A stretch of 64,000 nucleotides of DNA from the NCBI GenBank assembly GCA_902834555.1, contig CADFJN010000001.1:124001-188000 (forward strand). The letters run 5' to 3'. Position numbers and translations under genes: made by a program. Each line of letters begins with the position of its first letter. Positions within the stretch are counted from its first letter, which is position 1. The DNA is from Atopobiaceae bacterium. GTDB taxonomy: Bacteria; Actinomycetota; Coriobacteriia; Coriobacteriales; Atopobiaceae. The notes beneath the pieces are model-generated. The model worked only from the letters and a program-made list of their open reading frames with translations, searched no databases and had not been told where the DNA came from. Shown here piece by piece: positions 31,778 to 39,538 of the stretch.

Positions 31778-32421
31778 CTGCCGAGCAGGCCTTGGAGCGT
31801 GCGCGCGAGGGCGCGCCGCACGGCGAGCTCTTCTCGCATCGCGAGGAGGGGGAGCTTGAGCTTGCCTGCGTGCTGCGGCCGCAGGTGGGCATGGGGAGCC
31901 TCTCGGGCGTGCCCTACGTTGCGGCGCTTGGCGCCTGCGAGGGGCTTGAGCAGCTTGGCGTTGCCGGCGTGGGCGTTGGCTGGCCGGCGGACGTGGTACG
32001 CGAGGACGGCGCTGGCCTGGTTGCGAGCGTGCGGACCAGCGCTGGATACGCCGAGGGCATGTTCGTGGTGTGTTCGCTCTCGTTCGACGTCGCGGGCGGC
32101 GCGCACGCGGATGCGCTGCCGGCGGACGAGCAGGTCGCAGACACCGTGTGCAGCGCCATTCTCGCCCGTGTGGACGCCTGGGCCGCTGCCGTGGGCGCTG
32201 GACGCGCCGTTGCGGGCCCGCTTGCGCCGGTGCTCTCGGACTACTTTGATCGCGTGACGCTCATGGGCAAGCCCGTCGAGCTGGTGTATCCCAACGGCCG
32301 CGTGGCCATGCGGGGCACCCTTGCGGGCGTCGACGTGTGGGGGCGCGCCACGGTGAGAAACGAGCTTGGCGGCGAGGTCGAGGTCTCTCCCGAGCAGGCG
32401 TCAATGCGCGCGGCGCAGTAG
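31768..32421 (+). CDS. BirA-like protein with a degenerate catalytic region
   Basis: 217 residues. The C-terminal 50 (LMGKPVELVYPNGRVAMRGTL to EVEVSPEQASMR in outline) is a clear biotin-protein-ligase C-terminal barrel. The central region reads LACVLRPQVGMGSLSGVPYVAALGA and VGVGWPADVV, matching the ligase fold. However, the usual KWPND is WPADVV without the Lys, and the GRGRxGR biotinoyl-AMP loop is missing. It may have lost biotin ligase activity or bind another ligand. It overlaps folP-folK and is probably co-translated with it. Confidence 0.65.
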   Translation: MGVAAEQALERAREGAPHGELFSHREEGELELACVLRPQVGMGSLSGVPYVAALGACEGLEQLGVAGVGVGWPADVVREDGAGLVASVRTSAGYAEGMFVVCSLSFDVAGGAHADALPADEQVADTVCSAILARVDAWAAAVGAGRAVAGPLAPVLSDYFDRVTLMGKPVELVYPNGRVAMRGTLAGVDVWGRATVRNELGGEVEVSPEQASMRAAQ

Positions 32422-32459
32422 AGACGCGCATCTCGACCTGGCGCGGGTTGCCTACGGCA

Positions 32460-33233
32460 CTAGCGCTGCTGGTGCAGCCAGATTTCGCGGATGCCTCGCA
32501 GCGTGAGGTCGGGGTCGACGGCCGAGAAGAGATTGGTCGCGGCGCTCACGGTACGCGCAAGCCCTCCGGTTCCCACCACGGGAACGTCTGGTATGTCCAG
32601 CTCGCGCTTGATGCGGGCTACCAGGCCTTCTGCTTGCGCGGCCGCGCCAACGACTATGCCCGATTGCACGGCGGCCTCGGTTGTCTCGCCCAGCGCGTGG
32701 GTGGGTGCTTCGATGGGCACGCTGGAGAGCTTGGCCGCGCGCGAGAAGAGCGCCGCTGCCGAGAGCATGAGGCCCGGCGAGATGGCGCCACCGCGATAGG
32801 CGCCCGCGGCGTCGACGACGTCGATGTTGGTTGCCGTTCCAAAGTCCACCACGATGACCGGCGCGCCGTAGGTGAGGCGCGCCGCCACGGCGTTGGCGAT
32901 GCGGTCCGCGCCCACCTGGGTGGGATCGGGCATGTCGATGCGCATGCCGGAGTCCGTCTGTGGGGTCACTACCAGCGGATCTGTGCCCGTACGGTCGAGC
33001 AGGCACTTGTACCATGCCCGCGTGAGGACGGGCACCACGCATGCGATGCCCGCGGCCGTGACGCGCGCCTGGTCCAGGCCGTCCTTGTTGAAGTAGCCGT
33101 GCAGGCGGGCGTCGATCATGTCCGAGGTGTCCGTGTGGCTCGTCGCCATGCGCCAGCCGTGCACCACGGTGCCGTTTTCGTCAAAGAGGCCGAGCGTGGT
33201 CTGGGTGTTGCCAACGTCAATCGCGAGAAACAT
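32460..33233 (-). CDS. coaX: Type III pantothenate kinase
   Basis: 257 residues. FLAIDVGNTQTTLGLF (phosphate 1), GADRIANAVAA, VVDFGTATNIDVVD and GGAISPGL are the CoaX signatures of the ASKHA fold. It catalyses the first step of coenzyme A synthesis. The ATG at 33233 was chosen because CoaX proteins begin directly with the MxLAIDxGNT motif; an upstream in-frame extension is unlikely. Converges with the BirA-like gene. Confidence 0.95.
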   Translation of the reverse strand: MFLAIDVGNTQTTLGLFDENGTVVHGWRMATSHTDTSDMIDARLHGYFNKDGLDQARVTAAGIACVVPVLTRAWYKCLLDRTGTDPLVVTPQTDSGMRIDMPDPTQVGADRIANAVAARLTYGAPVIVVDFGTATNIDVVDAAGAYRGGAISPGLMLSAAALFSRAAKLSSVPIEAPTHALGETTEAAVQSGIVVGAAAQAEGLVARIKRELDIPDVPVVGTGGLARTVSAATNLFSAVDPDLTLRGIREIWLHQQR

Positions 33234-33476
33234 GGGCGTCCTTCCTGGTAGGGCTGCTGAGGCGGCGGTAGGCACTTCTCGGCGTGCGACGCGCTTGCCC
33301 CGATGCCATTAGAACACACGTGGGGTCGGTCTGCTCGCGATTGCCTCAGTGTGGCGGCCGGCGCGGTGCCCGGCCCGGTGCCCGGCGCGACGTCCCCCCG
33401 CGGCCATGCTGCCGTCAATCCCACGCCTGCTACGCACCCCCGCCCCATACCCCTGCCCGCCCCGCGTCTCTGCCCC

Positions 33477-33564
33477 AAAAGTGAACACGTTTTCAATGGT
33501 TGCCCAATGGCTCCTGGGGAAACGTTGCAGCGGCGGACCGCGAATTGAAATCGTGTTCACTTTT
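33477..33564 (-). repeat. Inverted-repeat element, CCCAG-core superfamily, subgroup A (copy 5)
   Basis: 88 bp with exact ends AAAAGTGAACACG and CGTGTTCACTTTT. The core on the minus strand is TTTCCCCAGGAGCC, so the element is inverted relative to copies 2-4, like copy 1. The 33234-33476 stretch before it is C-rich and empty. Confidence 0.8.
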
Positions 33565-33627
33565 GGAGGGGCGCCGTGGTGGGGGGCAGCGTCCGGGGCA
33601 CCATCACCGCCTGTCGGCCCCTTTGCT

Positions 33628-33712
33628 GCGGAGTTCAGCTCCTTTTCTTAATTCCAATACAAGCCACCTGGGCAAATGCCGGAGCAGATTAAAAAAAAGA
33701 GCTATTCTCCGC
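33628..33712. repeat. Inverted-repeat element, CCCAG-core superfamily, subgroup B (copy 2)
   Basis: 85 bp. GCGGAGTTCAGCTCC at the left pairs with GAGCTATTCTCCGC at the right (20 of 26 arm positions). The core CCACCTGGGCAAATGC is in the same orientation as copy 1. It lies 63 bases from a subgroup A element, as copy 1 does. Confidence 0.75.
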
Positions 33713-33794
33713 GCACGGGAAGGCGAGAACCCCGGTGCTGCAGCCGAGCTCTGCACGTGGTCAGCGATTCTCCACACACCGTTGACGCGCGATT

Positions 33795-33803
33795 TGCTAT
33801 ACT
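33795..33803 (+). promoter_or_regulatory. Extended -10 promoter upstream of rpmE
   Basis: TGCTATACT is an extended -10 about 95 bases upstream of the rpmE start. A TTGACG ten bases before it is too close to serve as its -35. Confidence 0.45.
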
Positions 33804-33858
33804 CCGAGAGCTTGACCGTCTTGGACGGAGCAATCCGCGCCAAGGCATCACCACCCCT

Positions 33859-33879
33859 GTCCTGGTCGGAAACCAGGAC
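33859..33879 (+). promoter_or_regulatory. Hairpin in the rpmE leader
   Basis: An 8 bp perfect stem GTCCTGGT/ACCAGGAC with a 5-base loop ends just before the rpmE ribosome-binding site. It may be a translational control element, since several ribosomal proteins regulate their own leader. No family match is claimed. Confidence 0.35.
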
Positions 33880-33898
33880 CGACAAAAGGAGTCCTGCA

Positions 33899-34333
33899 AT
33901 GAAGCAAGGAATTCATCCTAACTACGTGGAGTGCACCGTCCGCTGCACCTGCGGGAACACGTTCAAGACGCGTTCCACCAAGCCCGAGCTCGTCATCGAC
34001 CTCTGCGATAAGTGCCACCCGTTCTACACCGGCCAGCAGAAGCTCGTCGATACCGGCGGCCGCGTCCAGCGCTTTGCCAACAAGTTCGGCGGCGCCGCGC
34101 AGGCCAGGCTCGATGCCGAGAAGGCCGCCAAGGCCGCCAAGGCCGCTAAGGCCGCGGAGCTCGAGGCTGCTCGCAAGGCCGCCAAGGAGGCCAAGGCTGC
34201 CGAGAAGGCCAAGCGTGCTGCTGAGTACGCCAAGAAGGCCGAGGCAGAGGCTGCCAAGGCTGCCGCGAAGGCCGCTGAGGCTCCTGCAGAGCCTGAGGCT
34301 GAGGCCGCTGCCGAGGCTCCCGCAGCCGAGTAG
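33899..34333 (+). CDS. rpmE: Ribosomal protein L31 with a long Ala/Lys-rich tail
   Basis: 144 residues. Residues 1-70 are normal zinc-type L31 (MKQGIHPNYVECTVRCTCGNT in outline), with zinc ligands Cys16, Cys18, Cys36 and Cys39. It then continues for about 75 residues of almost pure Ala, Lys and Glu (repeats like AKAAKAAK), predicted to be one long basic-to-acidic helix, ending Pro/Glu/Ala. L31 is normally 66-90 residues. AAAAGGAG upstream supports the ATG at 33899. Confidence 0.93.
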   Translation: MKQGIHPNYVECTVRCTCGNTFKTRSTKPELVIDLCDKCHPFYTGQQKLVDTGGRVQRFANKFGGAAQARLDAEKAAKAAKAAKAAELEAARKAAKEAKAAEKAKRAAEYAKKAEAEAAKAAAKAAEAPAEPEAEAAAEAPAAE

Positions 34334-34358
34334 CACTCGATCATAGCGCAAGAAAACG

Positions 34359-34385
34359 GGGGGCCGACGTCAGTCGGCCCCCGTT
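34359..34385 (+). terminator. Terminator after rpmE
   Basis: A 10 bp stem GGGGGCCGAC (loop GTCA) pairs with GTCGGCCCCC, 25 bases after the rpmE stop. The following T-tract is poor (CGTTGCGTT). The IS200-type element begins right after it. Confidence 0.65.
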
Positions 34386-34536
34386 GCGTTCACGGCTTTA
34401 GCCTGTGTCGCGCCACGCGCGACACAGAAAACCACCCGCTCAGCGGGTGGATGGCACTGACGCTATGCAACAAAACTCCCTCCCCTCTAGGATGGCGGTT
34501 GTTCAGGTCGCCGGCCGCGAGAGGAAGGAGAACACC

Positions 34537-34992
34537 ATGGCACAGAAGGCGAACAGCCTCGCGCACACCAAGTGGATGTGCAAGTACCACATCGTGTTTT
34601 GCCCAAAGTATAGGAGAAAGGCCATCTACAACCAATACCGCGAGGACCTCGGGCAGATCTTCAGGCAGCTATGCCAGTGGAAGGGGGTTGAGATAATAGA
34701 GGGGCACCTGATGCCGGACCATGTGCACATGCTGGTTAGCATCCCGCCCAAGATCAGCGTGTCGAGCTTCATGGGATACCTGAAGGGGAAGAGCTCGCTC
34801 CTCATGTTCGACAGGCATGCCAACCTCAAGTACAAGTTCGGGAACAGGAAGTTCTGGGCGGAGGGCTACTACGTGTCCACCGTCGGCCTGAACGAGGCCA
34901 CGATCGCGAAGTACATCCGGGAGCAGGAGCAGGCGGACATCGCCCTGGACCGGCTGAGCGTCAAGGAATACGAGGACCCGTTCAAGAGGTAG
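34537..34992 (+). CDS. tnpA: IS200/IS605-family transposase TnpA
   Basis: 151 residues, normal for the family. HUH motif PDHVHML, catalytic Tyr in GYYVSTVG, and the characteristic KYHIVFCPKYRRK start. It cuts and rejoins single-stranded ends of the element as a dimer. GGAAGGAG fixes the ATG. The protein is complete, so the element may still be mobile. Confidence 0.95.
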   Translation: MAQKANSLAHTKWMCKYHIVFCPKYRRKAIYNQYREDLGQIFRQLCQWKGVEIIEGHLMPDHVHMLVSIPPKISVSSFMGYLKGKSSLLMFDRHANLKYKFGNRKFWAEGYYVSTVGLNEATIAKYIREQEQADIALDRLSVKEYEDPFKR

Positions 34993-35057
34993 CCTGGCAC
35001 AGCCCGTTTGACGGGCATGCCACGAGTCAAGCGGCCATCGGGCCTGAACGAAGTGAA

Positions 35058-35087
35058 GGCCAGGGACTTGAGTCCCTGGCCGGCTTT
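35058..35087 (+). terminator. Terminator after tnpA
   Basis: An 11 bp perfect stem GGCCAGGGACT/AGTCCCTGGCC with a 2-base core is followed by GGCTTTTCT. It lies inside the insertion element. Confidence 0.7.
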
Positions 35088-35140
35088 TCTGGGTTATACC
35101 CTAAGAGCAAACCACCCGCTATGCGGGTGGTCATGATTTA

Positions 35141-35390
35141 CGCAATCAGGTGCTCTGCATTGGAAGTAGCTCTGCTAATCGTTAGGCGAGAGGGGCCTCG
35201 ATTCTAATAATGCAGTTCGGCTACCGCAGTGCGAGCGCCTTGCGTAATAACTGAGCCGAGCCAAGATGAAACAACCACTGGCTCAAAATCTTTGTTGAAA
35301 ACATGAAAGTGGCTCTATTGCGTCTCCCCCAATGGCCTGGGGATATCATGTCCATAACTTGTCCATTTCTTAGTTGTTTGGTAGGCATTT
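35141..35390. promoter_or_regulatory. Upstream region of the GntR regulator with repeated half-sites
   Basis: 250 AT-richer bases without a gene. Two direct copies of a TGTCCA word (ATGTCCA at 35348-35354 and TTGTCCA at 35359-35365) lie about 30 bases before the gntR start. The same TTGTCCA word forms the arms of the palindrome at 36265-36288, so the regulator may control itself here. Confidence 0.4.
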
Positions 35391-36152
35391 ATGGCCACGC
35401 GAAGCCTTCTGGGAGATAACGATTCGACTACGTCGACAGAAGCACTCTTTACCCAGTTGGCATCTATTCTTAGGGAAAAGATTTATTCCCATGAATGGCA
35501 GAGCGGATCTCGGATACCTTCCGAACACGACCTTATGCGTGAGTTCGGATTGTCTCGTGGCACTGTTCGGCGTGCTATAGGGGTACTCATTGAAGAGGGC
35601 AGACTCGTTCAACGGCGCGGCAAGGGAACGTTTGTTACTGGTCCCGGCATTTCTCACCCTGCGGGCGTGAGGCCAATCTCCTTTGCAGAGTCTTTGAGAC
35701 GGCAAGGAAAAGATTTCGTTACTCATGTCCTGGTCAAGCAGGTAACGCCTGCGCCTGAGAACGTGGCGAACGAGCTTGATATCAAGGTTGGGGATCCCGT
35801 CATGTACATGCGCAGGGTCCGAACGGTTGAAGACGTCCCTGTAATATGTCAGGAGAGTTGGACAAACCTCAGCGAGTGCAGGGGTATCGAGGATATCGAC
35901 TTCACCAGGGTCTCGCTATTCGATGCCGTTGAGAAGACATCGAGGCGTAGAGTTAAGTATTCCGAGATGAAGTACGAGGCCCTGGTTGCGGGGTCTGAGC
36001 ACGGTGCATTGCTTGGCTGTGACGAGAATACGGCCGTTCTCCACCTTGAACAGGTTATTCACCTTGAAGATGATGCCAAGATAGAGTGGAGTGTCACGTG
36101 GCTGACGCCGGGCCAGTCAATCGTGGGTACTGCATACCAACCTGAGAGCTAG
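35391..36152 (+). CDS. GntR-family regulator, HutC/UTRA subfamily
   Basis: 253 residues. The N-terminal winged helix-turn-helix has RIPSEHDLMREFGLSRGTVRRAIGVL in outline, followed by GKGTFV; the C-terminal UTRA domain (about 90-250) binds a sugar-phosphate-like effector. It stands immediately before the PTS operon, is transcribed in the same direction, and is the likely specific regulator of it. AT content rises from here to about 42.3 kb. Confidence 0.92.
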   Translation: MATRSLLGDNDSTTSTEALFTQLASILREKIYSHEWQSGSRIPSEHDLMREFGLSRGTVRRAIGVLIEEGRLVQRRGKGTFVTGPGISHPAGVRPISFAESLRRQGKDFVTHVLVKQVTPAPENVANELDIKVGDPVMYMRRVRTVEDVPVICQESWTNLSECRGIEDIDFTRVSLFDAVEKTSRRRVKYSEMKYEALVAGSEHGALLGCDENTAVLHLEQVIHLEDDAKIEWSVTWLTPGQSIVGTAYQPES

Positions 36153-36196
36153 GGCTAAACACTGCCCAATATGAGTCCATCGGCCATTTAGCGGTA

Positions 36197-36213
36197 CATG
36201 AGTGCCGCTCATG
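36197..36213. promoter_or_regulatory. Inverted repeat upstream of the PTS operon
   Basis: CATGAG, five bases, CTCATG. It may be a binding site in the operon control region or part of the gntR 3' end structure. Confidence 0.3.
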
Positions 36214-36264
36214 GATTCTTCATATCAATCTCAACTTGTACACTTGATACTGAACAAGAGACAT

Positions 36265-36288
36265 GTTGTCCACTTTATAAAGGACAAC
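36265..36288. promoter_or_regulatory. Candidate GntR operator at the PTS operon promoter
   Basis: Perfect 7 bp arms GTTGTCC and GGACAAC, ten bases apart, enclose TTTATAAA, which contains a TATAAA -10-like hexamer about 55 bases before the first operon gene. A repressor bound here would block the promoter. The half-site recurs upstream of gntR. Confidence 0.5.
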
Positions 36289-36334
36289 TGATAGCTCATG
36301 AGTCGGTGTAATGGTGAGTTGAGGAGAGAAGTCT

Positions 36335-37039
36335 ATGGACAAGATTGTTCTCAAGCGCCCGTTTTTCGTCGTCAATCCCAAGTCCTACCTGTACGGCGAG
36401 AAGCTTCGAAGGCTCGCGCGTAAGACGGACGAACTCTGCGAACGCTATGGCTTCCAGTCTCTGTTTACCGCCCAGCTCATCGATCTTGCGTGGGTCGCGG
36501 ATAACTGCCCGCACCTCATCCCGTGCGCCCAGGCCATGGAAAGCCTCAACCCCGGCCGCGGTATGGGGCATATTCTCCCGGAGGCGCTCGCCGCTGCGGG
36601 GGTGCGTGCTACGTTTCTTAACCATGCGGAAAATCCAATGACGGTGGGCGAACTCGCCAAGACGATCGTACGAGCCCGCGAGGTCGGTATTCTTACGTGC
36701 GTCTGCGCTGACTCCGTCGAGGAGGCTAGGGCAATCGCCGAGCTCCACCCCGACATCATGACCTGCGAGCTTAACAGCCTTATCGGTACAGGCCACATCG
36801 CCGGCGAGGACTACATCCGCGCGTCCACGGATGCCGTCAAGTCCGTCTCGCCCGAAACCATGGTCCTGCAGGCCGCAGGCATCTCCACCGGCCAGGATGT
36901 CTACGACGCTATCTACTACGGTGGTGACGCCACGGGTGGCACCTCCGGCATCGTCTGCGCGGAGGACCCCGAGGCGAAGCTCGAAGAGATGTTTGAGGCG
37001 CTCGACCGCGTTCGCGCTGACATACAGAAGGAGGCCTAG
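36335..37039 (+). CDS. Triose-phosphate-isomerase-like sugar phosphate isomerase
   Basis: 234 residues with a TIM barrel and the catalytic set of the family: Asn14 and Lys16 (VVNPKSY), His97 (LNHAEN) and Glu145 (CELNSLIGTG), followed by the phosphate loop GGDATGGTSG. The sequence is clearly divergent from glycolytic TpiA, as seen in isomerases acting on tetrulose or pentulose phosphates in sugar-alcohol pathways. As the first gene of a PTS operon it presumably isomerises the imported, phosphorylated and oxidised sugar before aldol cleavage. The exact substrate is unknown. Confidence 0.82.
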   Translation: MDKIVLKRPFFVVNPKSYLYGEKLRRLARKTDELCERYGFQSLFTAQLIDLAWVADNCPHLIPCAQAMESLNPGRGMGHILPEALAAAGVRATFLNHAENPMTVGELAKTIVRAREVGILTCVCADSVEEARAIAELHPDIMTCELNSLIGTGHIAGEDYIRASTDAVKSVSPETMVLQAAGISTGQDVYDAIYYGGDATGGTSGIVCAEDPEAKLEEMFEALDRVRADIQKEA

Positions 37040-37041
37040 CC

Positions 37042-37563
37042 ATGACTGTCTACAAGGGGCTGGTGAAGGTCGAGACTCTTGCCGGGAAGCCGACCTATGT
37101 CGACGTCACTGGGGAGGTCGCTGGCATCGTCGCCCAGAGCGGCATCAAGGAGGGCGTCGTTCACTGTATCTCCTGCCACACGACCTGCGCCGTCTACTCC
37201 CAGGAGTTCGATCACGACGTGACCCCCGCTGGCGACACCTTCATGCAGGCCGACCTTTCGGACGGTTTGGAGAAGATCTTTCCCGAGCAACGTGATTGGA
37301 AGACGTACCGGTATCCCGGCATTCGTCATTTCGAGGAGGTCGAGAGCTGGCCGAATGCCGAGGCCTATCTCCCCGGCGGCGACCGCACCCTGCTCTGGAA
37401 CGGCGATGCCCATCTGCGTTCCGTGCTCGTCGGCAGCAGCCAGACCTTCGAGGTGGCAGATGGCAAGCTCGAGATGAACGGTCTTGCGAGCATCTTCTTC
37501 GTTGACTTTGATCGCACGCGCGAACGCACCCGTAAGCTTCGCGTCGTGGTGATGGGAGATTAA
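37042..37563 (+). CDS. YjbQ/UPF0047 family protein
   Basis: 173 residues, slightly longer than the usual 130-140. Conserved family features: the HTTCAVYSQEFD region (His-Thr-Thr), NGDAHLRSVLVGSS, and the end ASIFFVDFDRTRERTRKLRV. YjbQ proteins have a small barrel fold; a secondary thiamine-phosphate synthase activity has been reported for the family, but the true role is open. It starts two bases after the isomerase gene, so it is translationally coupled and probably acts in the same pathway. Extra residues (around 80-115) lie before the NGDAH motif. Confidence 0.8.
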   Translation: MTVYKGLVKVETLAGKPTYVDVTGEVAGIVAQSGIKEGVVHCISCHTTCAVYSQEFDHDVTPAGDTFMQADLSDGLEKIFPEQRDWKTYRYPGIRHFEEVESWPNAEAYLPGGDRTLLWNGDAHLRSVLVGSSQTFEVADGKLEMNGLASIFFVDFDRTRERTRKLRVVVMGD

Positions 37564-37624
37564 GGGTATTTGTTTGTCGGTAGTGGAGCGAGGCTATCGC
37601 TCCTAGGTGAATTGGAGGATTACG

Positions 37625-37921
37625 ATGGCAAAGATGAAGCACATTCTTCTCTCTTGCGGTTCAGGAATCGTCACTTCGACGATAGCAAGGAAGAAAGTCG
37701 AGGCGCTTCTTGACAGCCACGGTTATAAAGGGCAGTACGAAATAACCCAGATTCCTCTGGCTTCTGCTCCGGAGAAGTCTCGTAACTATGACTTTATCGT
37801 CGCGACTTCGATTGCTCCAACTGAGCTTCACTGCCCCTATGTGAATGGGGTTTCGTATCTGATGGGGCGGGGGACCGAGGAGACCGACGCTCAGATTCTT
37901 AAGCTCATGGAAGAGGAGTAG
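37625..37921 (+). CDS. PTS system IIB component, galactitol family
   Basis: 98 residues. The phospho-cysteine is Cys11 in LLSCGSGIVTST, the standard IIB(Gat) signature. It carries the phosphoryl group from IIA to the sugar bound at IIC. GGAGG at 37613-37617 selects the ATG at 37625; a second ATG three codons later is possible. Confidence 0.92.
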   Translation: MAKMKHILLSCGSGIVTSTIARKKVEALLDSHGYKGQYEITQIPLASAPEKSRNYDFIVATSIAPTELHCPYVNGVSYLMGRGTEETDAQILKLMEEE

Positions 37922-38046
37922 CGGCTGCGCGCCTCTGTTTTCAACAATCTAGGCTGTATGTTCACATTCCTTCAGGGTGTGTAGGGTGTAGTTTGCGCTG
38001 ACAAGCGCATAGACGTTGTATTTCGTACTAGCGGAAAGGAACGGAG

Positions 38047-39441
38047 ATGGATGCTTTTCTCGGGTTCTTCCAGTTTATATCTGGGCTGGGAGTATCGGTA
38101 ATGATGCCAATCGTGCTCACCATTTTGGGGTGCTGCCTTGGTGCTGGATTTGGAAAGAGCCTTCGTGCTGGTCTGACCGTTGGTGTGGGCTTCATCGGCC
38201 TCAACCTTGTCATTAACTCGCTGCTTGGCACGACCCTTTCCCCTGCCGTTCAGACTATGGTTGAGCGTTTTGGCCTGTCTCTGACAGTTGTGGACGTGGG
38301 CTGGCCTGCCGCAGCCGCAATTGCCATGGGCTCCACTGTTGGAATCATCATCATTCCTCTTGGCCTTGCGGTAAATATTGTGATGCTTCTTACCAATACG
38401 ACCCAGACCGTTGACGTCGACATTTGGGATTACTGGCACTTTGCGTTTACGGGCGCCCTTGTCGCAATTGTCACCGATTCAATCGTATGGGGTATTATTG
38501 CCGCCGTTCTGAACATGATTATCATTATGGTTCTTGGCGACTATACCGCCCCGCTGGTTGAAGAGTCCCTCAGCATGCCCGGCGTTTCTCTGCCTCATGG
38601 TTTCACCGCAGCGTATGCGCCAATTGCCATGCTCTTTAACTGGATCTTCGACAAGATTCCTGGCCTTCGCGACGTTAACATCAATACCGATACTCTGCAG
38701 AAGAAGTTCGGTGTCTTCGGCGAGCCAATTCTTGTTGGTACCATGATTGGCCTTGTCATCGGCTGCCTTGCATATTGGGATCCCAGCAACGTCACCACTT
38801 CAATTACTCAAGTTCTGACTCTAGCTGTGTCTCTTGGTGCCGTACTGGTTCTTATTCCCAAGATGGCTGCGCTGCTCATGGAGGGCCTGCTTCCTATCTC
38901 TGACGCTGCATCCACCTTTGTCGAGAAGCGCTTCAAGAACCGTGGCAAGATTTACATCGGACTTGATTCGGCAGTGGGCGTTGGCCATCCCGTGACACTT
39001 GCAATCTCCTTCGTTCTCGTACCTCTCTGCATCTTCCTCGCCGTTATCCTGCCGGGCAACAAGGTGCTCCCCTTTGCTGACCTGGCCGTGATTCCTTGGA
39101 TGTTTGTTCTTATCACCCCGGTCGTGCACAACAATGGCTTCCGTGGCATTATCATCGGTATCATTGTTCTTACCGTTGGCCTTTACATCGCCACCGATCT
39201 CTCGCCACTGATTACAACCGCAGCCGCAAACGTTCAGTTTGACATGGGTACCGCGACTGCCATCTCCTCAATTTGCGATGGTGCAAACCCGCTTACCTGG
39301 TTCATTGTTCGCGTTGGCTCCTTTATGAACGGCATTGGCATGGTCGTGATTGCAGTTCTGGCTATTGTCCTTGCTGTCTGGAACCGTAAGCGCATTCTCA
39401 AGGAGGCCGCTGAGCTTCACGCAGCCAAGGGCGAGGAGTAG
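38047..39441 (+). CDS. PTS system IIC component, galactitol family
   Basis: 464 residues, about ten to twelve membrane helices. GatC-type features include the N-terminal FFQFISGLGVSVMMPI, the GWPAAAAIAMGSTVG segment, and the C-terminal ISSICDGANPLTWFIVR. It forms the membrane channel and the sugar-binding site. A 125-base leader separates it from the IIB gene, and a strong terminator follows. In this family IIC substrates include galactitol, other polyols and pentitols. Confidence 0.93.
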   Translation: MDAFLGFFQFISGLGVSVMMPIVLTILGCCLGAGFGKSLRAGLTVGVGFIGLNLVINSLLGTTLSPAVQTMVERFGLSLTVVDVGWPAAAAIAMGSTVGIIIIPLGLAVNIVMLLTNTTQTVDVDIWDYWHFAFTGALVAIVTDSIVWGIIAAVLNMIIIMVLGDYTAPLVEESLSMPGVSLPHGFTAAYAPIAMLFNWIFDKIPGLRDVNINTDTLQKKFGVFGEPILVGTMIGLVIGCLAYWDPSNVTTSITQVLTLAVSLGAVLVLIPKMAALLMEGLLPISDAASTFVEKRFKNRGKIYIGLDSAVGVGHPVTLAISFVLVPLCIFLAVILPGNKVLPFADLAVIPWMFVLITPVVHNNGFRGIIIGIIVLTVGLYIATDLSPLITTAAANVQFDMGTATAISSICDGANPLTWFIVRVGSFMNGIGMVVIAVLAIVLAVWNRKRILKEAAELHAAKGEE

Positions 39442-39490
39442 TAGCTAGCACAAGTCCTTGGTCCCCTAGGTCATTCCTAGCATTAGTAAA

Positions 39491-39530
39491 GCCGGGGCCA
39501 CACTTACTATTGTGCGGCCCCGGCTTGTTT
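39491..39530 (+). terminator. Terminator after the PTS IIC gene
   Basis: The stem GCCGGGGCC/GGCCCCGGC, with a 16-base loop that can pair further, is followed by TTGTTT. It lies between the IIC gene and the next frame (start 39539), so downstream genes may be expressed at a lower level or from their own promoter. Confidence 0.7.
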
Positions 39531-39538
39531 GGAGAGTC

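Larger units (their letters stand above)
34401..35140 (+). mobile_element. IS200/IS605-type insertion element with tnpA only
   Basis: The element holds a single Y1 transposase gene. Matching subterminal hairpins flank it: CCACCCGC/GCGGGTGG at 34432-34450 and again at 35112-35130, differing only in the loop (TCA versus TAT), as expected for ends processed as single-stranded DNA by a HUH transposase. A further hairpin (CTGTGTCGCG, 34403-34427) lies at the left. TTTA occurs just outside the left hairpins (34397-34400) and at the right end (35137-35140), so I place the boundaries there; they are uncertain by a few bases. There is no tnpB. Confidence 0.75.

Noticed and set aside
35440..35475. CCCAGTTGGC inside gntR as another copy of the repeat-element core
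   Set aside because: It lies in coding sequence and has no pairing arms around it; it shows that the word alone is not evidence.
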